Source: Azonexaceae bacterium
GTDB lineage: Bacteria > Pseudomonadota > Gammaproteobacteria > Burkholderiales > Rhodocyclaceae
DNA: 44,735 nt
Direction of reading: 5' to 3'
NCBI GenBank assembly: GCA_009469675.1
Contig: SSSZ01000014.1
Span: 1-44,735 of the forward strand
The notes under the pieces were generated by a model. That model did not search any database. It worked only from the letters and a program-made list of their open reading frames with translations, and was not told where the DNA came from. How positions within the stretch are numbered: the first letter of the stretch is position 1; each line of letters opens with the position of its first letter. The position numbers and the translations under genes were made by a program. Positions 36,087 to 44,652 of the stretch are shown here, in pieces.

Positions 36087-36935
36087 TCAAAGAACCACCA
36101 GCGTCTGCCGCCCGCTCCAGCTCCCGCCGGCGGCCACGGCAACGGGCCGATGGACCGCCGCCGCCTCGACGCACAGCATGTGCCGCCAGCCGTTGGCCGG
36201 CAGATCGGGGATCTGGGCCGAGCGCTCGACCCAGGGATTCCACACCACGACGTCGGGGAAGCCCTCGGCATGGATGCCCAGGCTCAGGTTTCCGGCCTGC
36301 AGCAGGAGCGGCCGCCGGACGTCCTGATAGATGCGGTCGGTTTCGCCCTCGACCAGAAGGGCGGTGCCGGTTTCCCGGCGCTGCCGGTTGCCGTCGGCGG
36401 CGTCGCGATAAGTAAAGCCGTAGAGTCCCTCCAGCGCCACATCTTCGACCTGTACGACGCGCAGATAGGTATGGAGCGCCGCGGTGAACTGGAAAGGCGA
36501 ATCCCCCGGGTTGTCGATGCCGAGTTCGATGTCGAGCCGATCGGCCTCCAGCCCCACCGTGATCTCGGCGCGAAAGGGGTGGGGCCACAACGCCCGGCTG
36601 GCGGCGTCGTCCTCGACAAGCAGCGTGACCATGGCGTAATCGTCGCCGCAGGACCGGCCGCCGACCTGCCATTCCCGGGTCCGCACCAGGCCGTGCCGGG
36701 GCAGATCACCGAGGGCGGCGAACTGGGGAAAACATACGGGAATGCCGCCGCGGATCGCCGCGCTGCCGTCGCCCACGGCCCGGTCGGAAAGAAAGAGGCG
36801 TTCCCGGCCGTCGGCGGCGGTCCAGGAAAGCACCTGGCCGCCCCGTTTGGCGACCACGGCGCGGGAACCCCGCGGCCCGTTGAGGCAGAGGGCCTCGATG
36901 CCCTGGAAATCAATGGTTTCAATGCTGGTTTTCAT
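36087..36935 (-). CDS. D-hexose-6-phosphate mutarotase/aldose-1-epimerase family (YeaD-like)
   Basis: Likely interconverts alpha and beta anomers of a sugar phosphate. The 282-residue beta-sandwich protein has GGQVLSWTAADGRERLFLS, IRGGIPVCFPQFAALGDLPRHG with the active-site His, FTAALHTYLRV with the second His, and VVVWNPWVE near the end, all typical of the YeaD branch. The start at 36935 (MKTSIETIDF) was chosen by family length; an in-frame ATG 15 codons up lies inside the upstream DUF3301 gene. The two genes overlap by 17 bases, suggesting one operon. Confidence 0.9.
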   Translation of the reverse strand: MKTSIETIDFQGIEALCLNGPRGSRAVVAKRGGQVLSWTAADGRERLFLSDRAVGDGSAAIRGGIPVCFPQFAALGDLPRHGLVRTREWQVGGRSCGDDYAMVTLLVEDDAASRALWPHPFRAEITVGLEADRLDIELGIDNPGDSPFQFTAALHTYLRVVQVEDVALEGLYGFTYRDAADGNRQRRETGTALLVEGETDRIYQDVRRPLLLQAGNLSLGIHAEGFPDVVVWNPWVERSAQIPDLPANGWRHMLCVEAAAVHRPVAVAAGGSWSGRQTLVVL

Positions 36936-37269
36936 GGGTATGCTCGGAGCGGGGAACGACGAAGAGTTGGGGGCGGACATGGATCAGTTCGACCTCGTGC
37001 CCGAGCAGAGTGACGCTGCCCTGACGGCGGTTGTCGCCGGTGTCGCTGTATTCGAATCCGTAGACGCGGCGCAGGCGAAGCAGGCCGCCGTCGTCGCGCC
37101 CCCACCCCACGCGGCGGATTGCCACGGTATCATCGAGGAATTGCATGTTCTCGTCGCGGCAGGCCTGCTCCGCCGCCCGCCGACCGATCTCCCGGGCCTT
37201 TAGACTGTCCAACCACAACCAGACGCCGCCCCCCGCCAGGATGAGGGCCAATAATTCAAGTAAATCCAT
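36919..37269 (-). CDS. DUF3301 family membrane-anchored protein
   Basis: 116 residues. An N-terminal hydrophobic helix (MDLLELLALILAGGGVWLWL) anchors a cytoplasmic or peripheral domain with AAEQACRDENMQFLDDTVA, then IRRVGWGRDDGGLLRLRRVY and FEYSDTGDNRRQGSV. That order is the DUF3301 pattern, function unknown. It overlaps the mutarotase gene start by 17 bases. Confidence 0.88.
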   Translation of the reverse strand: MDLLELLALILAGGGVWLWLDSLKAREIGRRAAEQACRDENMQFLDDTVAIRRVGWGRDDGGLLRLRRVYGFEYSDTGDNRRQGSVTLLGHEVELIHVRPQLFVVPRSEHTHENQH

Positions 37270-37362
37270 GGCTTAGAAGTATACGACCAATGATAATTAC
37301 GCCACAGTTTTTTCCTTCCCGGGGCTAGATAATTGTTTCAACTCAATCCCTCAAAGGTCGCC

Positions 37363-38895
37363 ATGGAGACCCCTCTGCAATTCCTTCGCGGATGGCTACC
37401 CTTTTCCCGCCCCCCCGAACCGGACAAGGCCGCCGCCGAGGTTCGCGAATGGCTCGACAGCACGACCGATGTGCCGGCGCCCAAGGCCCTGGCCAGCCTG
37501 GCCACGGAAATCATCCCCAACATCGCCCGCCACGGCGACCTGCCCCTGCGCTTCAAGCTCCTGGAGGAGGCCCGAGGTGCCGCCGACCGCGCCCTGCCCG
37601 CCATCGAAGCCGAAGTCGAAGCGGCGATCCTGCCCCTGCCGACCGCCGTCATGGCGACCGCCCTGGCCGCCGACAACGTGCTCAAGACCCTGGCCATCGC
37701 CTACGCCGGCATCGCCCAGGCGATCGGCAGCCAGAAGCGCCACGCGAGCTTGGACAGTCTGCTCGAAATCAGCACCCGGCGAGCCATCGAGGCCGTCTGC
37801 CAGCGCCAGCAACTGGCCTATCGGGCCTACGCCACGCCGTCGGCGAGTTCCTGGCAGATGCTCCACGACCTCTACCGCCTGGCGCGCCGCCAGCAGATCG
37901 GCAGCCGCAATGGGGCGGCTACGCCCATCGAATATCTTTACGCCGGCGCCCTGCTCCTCGCCTGGGTCGACCCCGGCAAGTTTCCCCGCGGCTCCCTCGG
38001 CCAGGTGCGCGCCTCGATCGACCTGCTCGCCCCATTGGCGTCCATCGGCGAAGCGACCGCAGACTTCCACGTTCCCAAGGCGCCGGTCGGGCAGTTCGTC
38101 ATCGACCGGGAAGAAAGCGGCGCCGGGCGCCCCCTGGCGCGGGCTCAGCTGACGAGTACCCTGGTGGGCAACCTGATCGTCGATTTCCGCCCGGTTCTTG
38201 CGGTTCTCGACCAGCATCTGCGCCAGCTGCCGGGGGACACCCCCGCCCTCCCGCTCAAGGCCCCGGAATCCTACCTGCGGGCCATGCGGGCGGCGATCGG
38301 CAGCCATGCCGCCCGGCGGTTCTCGCGCACCCGCTTCAAACCCCGGGCCGACCTGGTCACCGGCGTCGACGCCCTGATCGAACTGCTCAACGGCCGCGCC
38401 CTCAGCCGCCGCTTCAACGACCCGCCGCGCCACGGCCAGAACTGGCCCCTGGCGATCAGCGAATGGGCCTTGCTCGACGAAAGCCCGGAAGGCTACGGCA
38501 TCCGTTACATCAAGGGGGAAAAGACCGCCATCGAGGCCGGCGAGGTAGTCGCCCTGCAACCACGGGAGAACAGCCGGGTCCATATCTGCATGGTGCGGCG
38601 GATCGCCAGTCCACAACACCACCGCCTCGAACTCGGCCTGCAGGAACTCTCGGCCAACGGCATCGTCATCGATCTGCCGTCCGCCCTCGGCCGGACCCAG
38701 CGCCAGGCCATCCTCATCCCTCACCTGCCCGGCCACGGCAACTGCGCCGGCATCCTGGCCCGCCCCGGGGCCATGCGTACCGGCCAGCGGGTCAATTTCC
38801 GCGATCCGGAACGGGCCGTGCGCTATACCATCGGCGCCCCCCTGGAAAAGAACGCCCACGTCGAACTGTTCGCCCTCGATCCCGTAGCCGGGTAA
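37363..38895 (+). CDS. Conserved hypothetical protein, possible C-terminal PilZ-like domain (510 aa)
   Basis: I do not recognise a named family. The first 300 residues are mostly helical and Ala/Leu-rich (for example IARHGDLPLRFKLLEEARGAA). The C-terminal third has features of a c-di-GMP-binding PilZ domain: an RRxxR group at 318-322 (ARRFSRTRF) and DESPEG at 372-377 (D-x-S-x-x-G), with beta-type sequence after. The gap between the motifs is longer than usual, so this is tentative. Start: the ATG at 37363 with AAAGG is preferred over the TTG at 37333. It is followed 11 bases later by rlmJ. Confidence 0.75.
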   Translation: METPLQFLRGWLPFSRPPEPDKAAAEVREWLDSTTDVPAPKALASLATEIIPNIARHGDLPLRFKLLEEARGAADRALPAIEAEVEAAILPLPTAVMATALAADNVLKTLAIAYAGIAQAIGSQKRHASLDSLLEISTRRAIEAVCQRQQLAYRAYATPSASSWQMLHDLYRLARRQQIGSRNGAATPIEYLYAGALLLAWVDPGKFPRGSLGQVRASIDLLAPLASIGEATADFHVPKAPVGQFVIDREESGAGRPLARAQLTSTLVGNLIVDFRPVLAVLDQHLRQLPGDTPALPLKAPESYLRAMRAAIGSHAARRFSRTRFKPRADLVTGVDALIELLNGRALSRRFNDPPRHGQNWPLAISEWALLDESPEGYGIRYIKGEKTAIEAGEVVALQPRENSRVHICMVRRIASPQHHRLELGLQELSANGIVIDLPSALGRTQRQAILIPHLPGHGNCAGILARPGAMRTGQRVNFRDPERAVRYTIGAPLEKNAHVELFALDPVAG

Positions 38896-38906
38896 ACTCC
38901 CGGCCC

Positions 38907-39752
38907 ATGCTCAGCTACCGCCACGCCTTCCACGCCGGCAACCACGCCGACGTCCTCAAGCACTTCGTCCTTGTCCAGATCTGCCGCCATCTGAACCGGA
39001 AGGAAGCCCCCTACTGGTTTATCGATACCCATGCCGGCGCCGGCCGCTACGCGCTCGACTCGGGCCATGCCACCAAGCTCGCCGAGTTCGCCGGCGGCAT
39101 CGGCCGCCTGTGGCAGCGCACCGACCTGCCCCCGGCGCTTGCCGACTACGTTGCCCTGGTTAAGGGACTCAACCCCGGCGGCAACCTCAAGCATTACCCC
39201 GGCTCCCCCTGGCTGGCCTGGAAATGCCTGCGCCCCCAGGATCGGCTGCGGCTTTTCGAACTGCACAGCACCGACAGCAAGCTCCTGCAGGACACCTTCA
39301 AGGCCGCCGGCCGCCAGGCGGCGGTCAGCGCCGCCGACGGACTGGCCGGCCTCAAGGCCCTGCTGCCCCCGCCGCCGCGGCGGGCTCTGGTGCTCATCGA
39401 TCCCTCCTACGAAACCCGCGGCGACTACGCCCAGGTGGTCAAGGCGCTGCAGGACGGCCTCCGGCGTTTTGCCACCGGCACCTACGCCGTGTGGTATCCG
39501 CAGCTCGTCAAATCCGAAGCCCGCCAGTTGCCGGACAAGCTCAAGGCCCTGCCGGCAAAGAGCTGGCTCGACGTCCGCCTCACCGTGGCGCGGCCGGCCA
39601 AGGACGGTTTCGGCATGTTCGGCAGCGGCATGTTCGTCGTCAATCCGCCCTGGACCCTCGAAGCCACACTGCGCGAGGCCCTGCCCACCCTGTGCGACCT
39701 CCTGGCGGCGGACGACGGCGCCCGGTATGAGGTCGAGGGATTCGAGGCCTAG
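38907..39752 (+). CDS. rlmJ: 23S rRNA (adenine2030-N6)-methyltransferase RlmJ
   Basis: Modifies A2030 of 23S rRNA. The 281-residue protein starts with the family block MLSYRHAFHAGNHADVLKH. It has YWFIDTHAGAGRYAL (SAM site), LFELHSTDS, the catalytic LVLIDPSYETRGDYAQV (DPSY, for DPPY), and GMFGSGMFVVNPPW. The ATG at 38907 sets the family start; an open frame far upstream in the same frame is a shadow of the preceding gene. The 3' end overlaps the convergent MazG-like gene by 4 bases. Confidence 0.95.
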   Translation: MLSYRHAFHAGNHADVLKHFVLVQICRHLNRKEAPYWFIDTHAGAGRYALDSGHATKLAEFAGGIGRLWQRTDLPPALADYVALVKGLNPGGNLKHYPGSPWLAWKCLRPQDRLRLFELHSTDSKLLQDTFKAAGRQAAVSAADGLAGLKALLPPPPRRALVLIDPSYETRGDYAQVVKALQDGLRRFATGTYAVWYPQLVKSEARQLPDKLKALPAKSWLDVRLTVARPAKDGFGMFGSGMFVVNPPWTLEATLREALPTLCDLLAADDGARYEVEGFEA

Positions 39753-40102
39753 AGTTCCGTGTACTTGACCCGGGAGCCGTAGCTTTTTTCCACCGGGTAT
39801 TTCTCGGCGTTCTTCACCAGCTTCTGCCGGGCCGCGGCGCCCAGATCGATTCCGGCCCGGTCGGCGATGAGCAGAAGGTAGAGCAGGATGTCGGCGCATT
39901 CTTCTCCCAGGGCCTCCCTGGCGGCGGGCTCGGCGGGGAGCGCTTCGATCTCGGCGTCGCTCTGCCACTGGGTGAATTCGAGGAGTTCGCCGGCCTCCAG
40001 GTTGAGCGAGACGATGAGATTGCGCAGACTGTGGAACTGGCGCCAGTCGCGGGCGTCGCGAAAAGCCAGCACGGCTTCGCGGAGTGCGGCGAGTTCACTC
40101 AA
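39749..40102 (-). CDS. MazG-like nucleotide pyrophosphohydrolase
   Basis: A small all-alpha NTP pyrophosphatase of the MazG/RS21-C6 (dCTPase-like) class, 117 residues. The metal motifs are present: [13 protein letters not shown] (ExxE) and [19 protein letters not shown] (ExxxD). The C-terminal [13 protein letters not shown] is typical of the dCTP-pyrophosphatase-like subgroup. It probably clears non-canonical nucleotides. It overlaps rlmJ by 4 bases at the 3' end and is divergent from the carbonic anhydrase-like gene, with 38 bases between the starts. Confidence 0.88.
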   Translation of the reverse strand: MSELAALREAVLAFRDARDWRQFHSLRNLIVSLNLEAGELLEFTQWQSDAEIEALPAEPAAREALGEECADILLYLLLIADRAGIDLGAAARQKLVKNAEKYPVEKSYGSRVKYTEL

Positions 40103-40140
40103 TTACAATCTCTCCCTGGCTTATCCTGCGAGGAACCATC

Positions 40141-40662
40141 ATGCCCATTTTCTCTCTCGGCGAAAAGACGCCGCAACTCGGCGCCGGCGTCTGGGTCGCC
40201 CCCAACGCCACGGTGATCGGCGACGTCCGCCTGGCCGCCAACGTATCCATCTGGTGGAACGCGGTACTGCGGGGCGACAACGATCCGATCAGCATCGGCG
40301 CCAACAGCAACATCCAGGACGGCTCGGTGCTCCATACCGACGAGGGCGTGCCGATGACCCTCGGCAGCGACGTCACGGTTGGCCACCTGGTCATGCTGCA
40401 CGGCTGCACGGTGGGCGACGGCAGTCTGATCGGCATCGGCTCGGTGGTGCTCAACCGGGCGGTGATCGGCAAGGGCTGCATCGTCGGGGCCAACACCCTG
40501 ATTCCCGAAGGCAAGGCCTACCCCGACCGGGTGTTGATCGTCGGCTCGCCGGGCCGGGTCATCCGCGAATTGAGCGACGAGGACGTGCTGCGGCTCAAAG
40601 CTTCGGCCGCCCACTACGTCGACAACGCGGCCCGCTACCGGAAAAGCCTGGTGCCCCGGTAG
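40141..40662 (+). CDS. Gamma-carbonic anhydrase-like hexapeptide protein
   Basis: A left-handed beta-helix protein of the gamma-CA/YrdA family, 173 residues. Hexapeptide repeats run through [21 protein letters not shown] and so on. The three metal histidines are in LHTDEGVPM (one) and GHLVMLHGC (two), suggesting a trimer with zinc or iron sites. Activity on CO2 is not assured, as many homologues are inactive. The ATG at 40141 has AGGA at a suitable distance; the 19 upstream codons are outside the family. Confidence 0.92.
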   Translation: MPIFSLGEKTPQLGAGVWVAPNATVIGDVRLAANVSIWWNAVLRGDNDPISIGANSNIQDGSVLHTDEGVPMTLGSDVTVGHLVMLHGCTVGDGSLIGIGSVVLNRAVIGKGCIVGANTLIPEGKAYPDRVLIVGSPGRVIRELSDEDVLRLKASAAHYVDNAARYRKSLVPR

Positions 40663-40675
40663 TCCCCGGCGGGAT

Positions 40676-41119
40676 TCAGACCGGGCTGGACAGGTTGGAA
40701 ATGGTGATATTGGGGCGCGGGTGCGGAATGATCTTCTGCAGCCCGACCCGCATCCGCGTGTTGATGAGCAGCGGGGCCCGCAGGTTGGCGCCGATGCGCG
40801 GCGTGCCGCTGTCGTCCTGGCGGTAGAGGATGAGCATCACCGCCACGTCGTCTATGGCGGGGGTGCCGAGGGCCGCCGACTCGGCGTCGGTGAGGGCCAG
40901 TTCGTAATTGAGGCCGACCCCGGTGGGATCGATGATCTGGAAGGCCAGGGCCGGATTCTCCACCGATTGCAGGGTATAGCTCGCCACTTCCGCCCCCGTC
41001 GCCTCGTGCACCAGGATGAACTGGCGGGCCTCCTCGAAGCCGGTCAGGCCGGCCGGAAAAGTGATGATCGACTCCGGGGTCACCTCGACGGTGCCGAACA
41101 GATGGGTCTGGACTTGCAT
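40676..41119 (-). CDS. fliW: Flagellar assembly factor FliW
   Basis: Binds both flagellin and CsrA. When flagellin is exported, FliW frees itself and sequesters CsrA, so that flagellin translation proceeds. The 147-residue protein shows the family pattern: [48 protein letters not shown]. In many genomes csrA is adjacent; here it is not within the window, so any CsrA partner must be encoded elsewhere. GGAGG precedes the ATG. It is divergent from tex. Confidence 0.93.
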   Translation of the reverse strand: MQVQTHLFGTVEVTPESIITFPAGLTGFEEARQFILVHEATGAEVASYTLQSVENPALAFQIIDPTGVGLNYELALTDAESAALGTPAIDDVAVMLILYRQDDSGTPRIGANLRAPLLINTRMRVGLQKIIPHPRPNITISNLSSPV

Positions 41120-41146
41120 GGCTTGCCTCCGCGCTTGATCGTGAAT

Positions 41147-41178
41147 CGGGGCATCCTACACCAAGTCGGCATGCCCCG
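41147..41178. promoter_or_regulatory. Perfect 8-bp inverted repeat between fliW and tex
   Basis: CGGGGCAT (41147-41154) and ATGCCCCG (41171-41178) are separated by 16 bases. They lie upstream of both fliW and tex and could be an operator or a hairpin in the fliW leader. No protein is assigned. Confidence 0.35.
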
Positions 41179-41192
41179 GTAATGGCGGCAAC

Positions 41193-41221
41193 TTGTGTTT
41201 TGCCCCCGGATTTTGCATAGT
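41193..41221 (+). promoter_or_regulatory. Sigma-70 promoter of tex
   Basis: TTGTGT (41193-41198), exactly 17 bases, then CATAGT (41216-41221). The start would be near 41228, about 20 bases before the tex ATG. Confidence 0.55.
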
Positions 41222-41247
41222 TCGCCCTTTTTTGCGCTGCCGCATCC

Positions 41248-43563
41248 ATGCTCCCACCCATCGAACACCGCATCGCCGTCGAACTCGGCGTGCGCCCCGC
41301 CCAGGTCAGTGCCGCCGTCGCCCTGCTCGACGAAGGCGCCACCGTCCCCTTCATTGCCCGCTACCGCAAGGAAGCCACCGACGGCCTGGACGACACCCAG
41401 CTCCGGACCCTGGAAGAGCGGCTCGGCTACCTGCGCGACCTGGAAGACCGGCGCGCCGCCATCCTGGCGAGCATCGAGGAACAGGGCAAGCTGACGGCGG
41501 AACTGCAAGGCGAAATTTCCGACGCCGAAACCAAGCAGCGCCTGGAAGACCTCTACCTGCCCTACAAGCAAAAACGTCGCACCAAGGCCCAGATCGCCCG
41601 GGAGGCCGGCCTCGAACCCCTGGCCCTGGCCCTCGTGGACGACCCCACCCGGGCGCCCGAGGCCGAAGCGGAAAAATACCTCAACGCCGACGCCGGCTTT
41701 GCCGACGCCAAGGCCGTGCTCGATGGCGCCCGCCAGATCCTCATGGAACAATTTGCCGAGGACGCCACCCTGCTCGGCGCCCTGCGGGATTACCTCAACG
41801 ACCACGGCGTGGTGAAATCGGCGGTGATCGCAGGCAAGGAGGCCGAAGGCGCCAAGTTCCGCGACTGGTTCGATTTCGCCGAACCCGTCGCCCGCATGCC
41901 CTCGCACCGCGCCCTGGCCCTGTTGCGCGGCCGTAACGAAGGCGTATTGGGGGTTTCCCTCGTTCTCGACTCGGAAATCGAGGAAGCCCAAGGGAAAGCC
42001 GGCCCCAATCCCTGCGAACAACGCATCGCCGTGCGTTTCGGCATCAAGGACCAGGGACGGCCGGCCGACAAATGGCTGGCCGACACCGTGCGCTGGACCT
42101 GGAAGGTCAAGATCTACACCCACCTCGAACTCGAACTCATGAACGCGCTACGGGAGCGCGCCGAAGAAGAGGCCATCCGCGTCTTCGGCCGCAATCTCAA
42201 AGATCTGCTACTCGCCGCTCCGGCCGGCCAGCACGTCACCATGGGCATCGACCCGGGCATCCGCACCGGCTGCAAGATCGCCGTCGTGGACGCCACCGGC
42301 AAGCTCCTCGACACCGCCACCATCTACCCCCACGAACCGCGCTGCGACTGGGACGGCTCCCTGGCCACCATCGCCCGTCTGGCCGCCCGCCACGGCGTTA
42401 CCCTGGTGGCCATCGGCAACGGCACGGCCAGCCGGGAAACCGACAAATTGGTGGCCGACGTCATCAAGCGCTACCCCGAGGCGCGGCTCACCAAGATCGT
42501 GGTGTCGGAAGCCGGCGCCTCGGTCTATTCCGCCTCCGAATTCGCCGCCCGGGAATTTCCCGACCTCGACGTCTCCATCCGCGGTGCCGTCTCCATCGCC
42601 CGCCGCCTGCAGGATCCCCTGGCCGAACTGGTCAAGATCGAACCCAAGTCGATTGGCGTCGGCCAGTACCAGCACGACGTTTCCCAGACCAAGCTGGCGA
42701 GGAGCCTCGACGCCGTCGTCGAGGACTGCGTCAACGCCGTCGGGGTCGACGTCAATACCGCGTCGATTCCGCTCCTTACCCGGATTTCCGGCCTCAACGC
42801 CGGCCTCGCCGCCAATATTGTCGGCTACCGCGACAGCCATGGCGCCTTCAAGAGCCGGGACGAATTGAAAAAAATCCCCCGCCTGGGGGAAAAAACCTTC
42901 GAGCAGGCCGCCGGCTTCCTGCGCGTGCCCAACGGCGACAACCCCCTCGATGCCTCGGCAGTCCACCCGGAGGCCTACCCGGTGGTGGAAAAAATCCTGG
43001 TCGACTTGAAGAAGCCGATCAAGGAGGTGATCGGCGACTCCCGCCTGGTCAAGGGGCTGTCCCCGGCCAAATACGCCGACGAGCGCTTCGGCCTGCCCAC
43101 CGTCCAGGACATCCTCAAGGAACTGGAAAAACCCGGCCGCGACCCGCGCCCGGAATTCAAGACCGCCACCTTTGCCGACGGCGTCGAGGAAATGAAGGAT
43201 CTCAGGCCGGGCATGATCCTCGAGGGCGTCGTCACCAACGTCGCCGCCTTCGGCGCCTTCGTCGACATCGGCGTGCACCAGGACGGCCTCGTCCATGTCT
43301 CGGCGCTGTCCACCACCTTCGTCAAGGATCCCCACGCCGTCGTCAAGGCCGGACAGATCGTCAAGGTCAAGGTGCTGGAAGTGGACTTGCCGCGCCAGCG
43401 GATTTCCCTGACTATGCGCCTGTCCGACGAACCGGCCCCGGCCCGGCGCCACGACGGCCCGCCCACCGGCCGCAGCAACGCCGGCCGGCCGGCACCCCGC
43501 CAGAGCGGCCCGGCCCCGGCCGGCAACGCCATGGCGGCGGCTTTCGCCAAGTTGAGGAAGTAG
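41248..43563 (+). CDS. tex: RNA-binding transcription accessory protein Tex
   Basis: A conserved nucleic-acid-binding protein involved in transcription or translation stress tolerance. The 771-residue protein has the N-terminal Tex helical region, a YqgF/RuvC-like fold ([21 protein letters not shown] near 331), helix-hairpin-helix motifs ([21 protein letters not shown] and [16 protein letters not shown]), and a C-terminal S1 domain ([31 protein letters not shown]). The tail is an Arg/Pro/Gly-rich, probably disordered segment. It is followed after one base by the cut Spx-like gene. Confidence 0.97.
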   Translation: MLPPIEHRIAVELGVRPAQVSAAVALLDEGATVPFIARYRKEATDGLDDTQLRTLEERLGYLRDLEDRRAAILASIEEQGKLTAELQGEISDAETKQRLEDLYLPYKQKRRTKAQIAREAGLEPLALALVDDPTRAPEAEAEKYLNADAGFADAKAVLDGARQILMEQFAEDATLLGALRDYLNDHGVVKSAVIAGKEAEGAKFRDWFDFAEPVARMPSHRALALLRGRNEGVLGVSLVLDSEIEEAQGKAGPNPCEQRIAVRFGIKDQGRPADKWLADTVRWTWKVKIYTHLELELMNALRERAEEEAIRVFGRNLKDLLLAAPAGQHVTMGIDPGIRTGCKIAVVDATGKLLDTATIYPHEPRCDWDGSLATIARLAARHGVTLVAIGNGTASRETDKLVADVIKRYPEARLTKIVVSEAGASVYSASEFAAREFPDLDVSIRGAVSIARRLQDPLAELVKIEPKSIGVGQYQHDVSQTKLARSLDAVVEDCVNAVGVDVNTASIPLLTRISGLNAGLAANIVGYRDSHGAFKSRDELKKIPRLGEKTFEQAAGFLRVPNGDNPLDASAVHPEAYPVVEKILVDLKKPIKEVIGDSRLVKGLSPAKYADERFGLPTVQDILKELEKPGRDPRPEFKTATFADGVEEMKDLRPGMILEGVVTNVAAFGAFVDIGVHQDGLVHVSALSTTFVKDPHAVVKAGQIVKVKVLEVDLPRQRISLTMRLSDEPAPARRHDGPPTGRSNAGRPAPRQSGPAPAGNAMAAAFAKLRK

Positions 43564-43564
43564 C

Positions 43565-43618
43565 ATGACCAAGGTTTACGGCATCAGGAACTGCGATACT
43601 GATGTAACAACTCGGTAA
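43565..43618 (+). pseudogene. Truncated Spx/ArsC-like (YffB) gene, cut after about 12 codons
   Basis: ATG ... encodes MTKVYGIRNCDT, the canonical start of Spx/ArsC-family proteins (V-Y-G-I-x-N-C-D-T with the redox cysteine). It then runs into unrelated sequence and stops at 43616-43618. The family is normally about 115 residues. Its place one base after tex shows it was once the downstream gene of the tex unit. The break at about 43,600 coincides with a clear fall in GC content, so an insertion or deletion replaced the rest. Confidence 0.8.
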
Positions 43619-43638
43619 GGAATTCGCAGGCGCCTCCT

Positions 43639-43797
43639 CTACGAAGTTGAGCCATACCCCCTACAACGCGGACACTTGTTGATCGGTTGGTTGGTGTCCT
43701 TGCCGTTCCCTTTGCGGCAATGGTGGCTTGAACACCATTGCCACCCACATTCCTTGCAGCGATACGCAGTCAGCCCACAGGCACAGCGATAGCTCAT
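43639..43797 (-). CDS. Small cysteine-rich (zinc-ribbon-like) protein (52 aa)
   Basis: MSYRCACGLTAYRCKECGW, then WCSSHHCRKGNG and NKCPRCRGYG: eight cysteines with two histidines, a likely zinc-ribbon or zinc-finger type. The ATG at 43797 has AGGAG at 6 bases. The 24 upstream codons were rejected. Codon use and base composition are clearly unlike the core genes. First gene of the low-GC tail, and lies 10 bases after the next gene's stop, so both may be one unit. Confidence 0.65.
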   Translation of the reverse strand: MSYRCACGLTAYRCKECGWQWCSSHHCRKGNGKDTNQPINKCPRCRGYGSTS

Positions 43798-43807
43798 AGT
43801 TTTCTCC

Positions 43808-44236
43808 TCATTTCCGTAGCAAATGCCCCTGCTCTGCCAACGCCTCAAGCCACTTTTCGAGAAAGGCATTGCAATGCAGGTAATGTCGACGATCAGCCTG
43901 ACCGTCTGGCCCTGAATACACCTCGTCGTAAGACCACATGTCCTGGTAGGTCAGTGCTTCGGCCATTTCCCAATCCCGATAGACGCCAATCTCCATGTCA
44001 GGATCGGCAATCATGTCGCCCGAGTCGTGCCTCCAGTAGTGGCTCAAGGCAATACGCCGGTAGCCCTTGGCGGCAATCAGCACATCGAGGTTGAGATCCA
44101 TATACCCCTCAACCTGGGACTTGGCGTATTCACCGATTTCCCAAAGATCAGGCACAACGATCAACAGCTTCTGATAGATGCGCTTGGCCCATGCACGATT
44201 GGCTTCCAGTGCCAACACCTTATCGCCGGGCTTCAT
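43808..44236 (-). CDS. Uncharacterised protein, intact copy of a tandem pair (142 aa)
   Basis: The protein is acidic and rich in Trp and Tyr. The segment HYWRHDSGDMIADPDMEIGVYR is followed by a conserved run DWEMAEALTYQDMW. The end is FLEKWLEAL. It weakly recalls DUF1249-like and mobile-element proteins of the type HYxxxxGDxxxDPxMxF, but I do not commit to a family. It pairs with a degraded copy directly upstream at 44233-44598, sharing DWEMAEA and FLE+WL. The first codons overlap the end of that copy by 4 bases. Confidence 0.65.
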   Translation of the reverse strand: MKPGDKVLALEANRAWAKRIYQKLLIVVPDLWEIGEYAKSQVEGYMDLNLDVLIAAKGYRRIALSHYWRHDSGDMIADPDMEIGVYRDWEMAEALTYQDMWSYDEVYSGPDGQADRRHYLHCNAFLEKWLEALAEQGHLLRK

Positions 44237-44598
44237 GCTGCCACCCGCTGCAATCGTTCCTCGTTGAGCAGCGAATCCAACCAGCGCTCAAGGAAGGTGT
44301 TCATTGTGCGATGGACTTTGGCATCGACCGGCCCATCCGGGATCGGGTAGGCCTCATTGAAGCTGAACATGTCCGAATACATGACAGCCTCGGCCATTTC
44401 CCAATCGGGATACAGCGAAATAACGATACGTGGATCGGATACCGGGTCGCCATCTGAATCCGTCCAGGAATGGTGCAACTGGACGTAACGGCAACCTCCC
44501 TTGGATTGCAGAACCTCAAGGCATATGGGCGCGAAATAACCCTCTGCCTTGAAGTGGATGGGCTGCTCGAAGGTCAGTAGGTCAGGAGCGAGGCGCAG
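44233..44598 (-). pseudogene. Degraded second copy of the preceding protein
   Basis: The frame is open from just below an in-frame TGA at 44601-44599 down to 44233. It has no ATG, only a TTG at 44478. Translated, APDLLTFEQ, GYFAPICLEVLQSK and DWEMAEAVMYSDMF line up with VPDLWEIGE, GYMDLNLDVLIAAK and DWEMAEALTYQDMW of the intact neighbour, so the N-terminal start is missing. A second frame upstream (NLQQILDLTA) may be its broken beginning; two missing bases in a GC run near 44,595 would explain it. Conserved C-terminus FLERWLDSL remains. Confidence 0.6.
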
Positions 44599-44652
44599 TC
44601 AAGTCCAAAATTTGCTGTAAATTCCTTTGGTTCGTGGGATGACGAATGGTTT

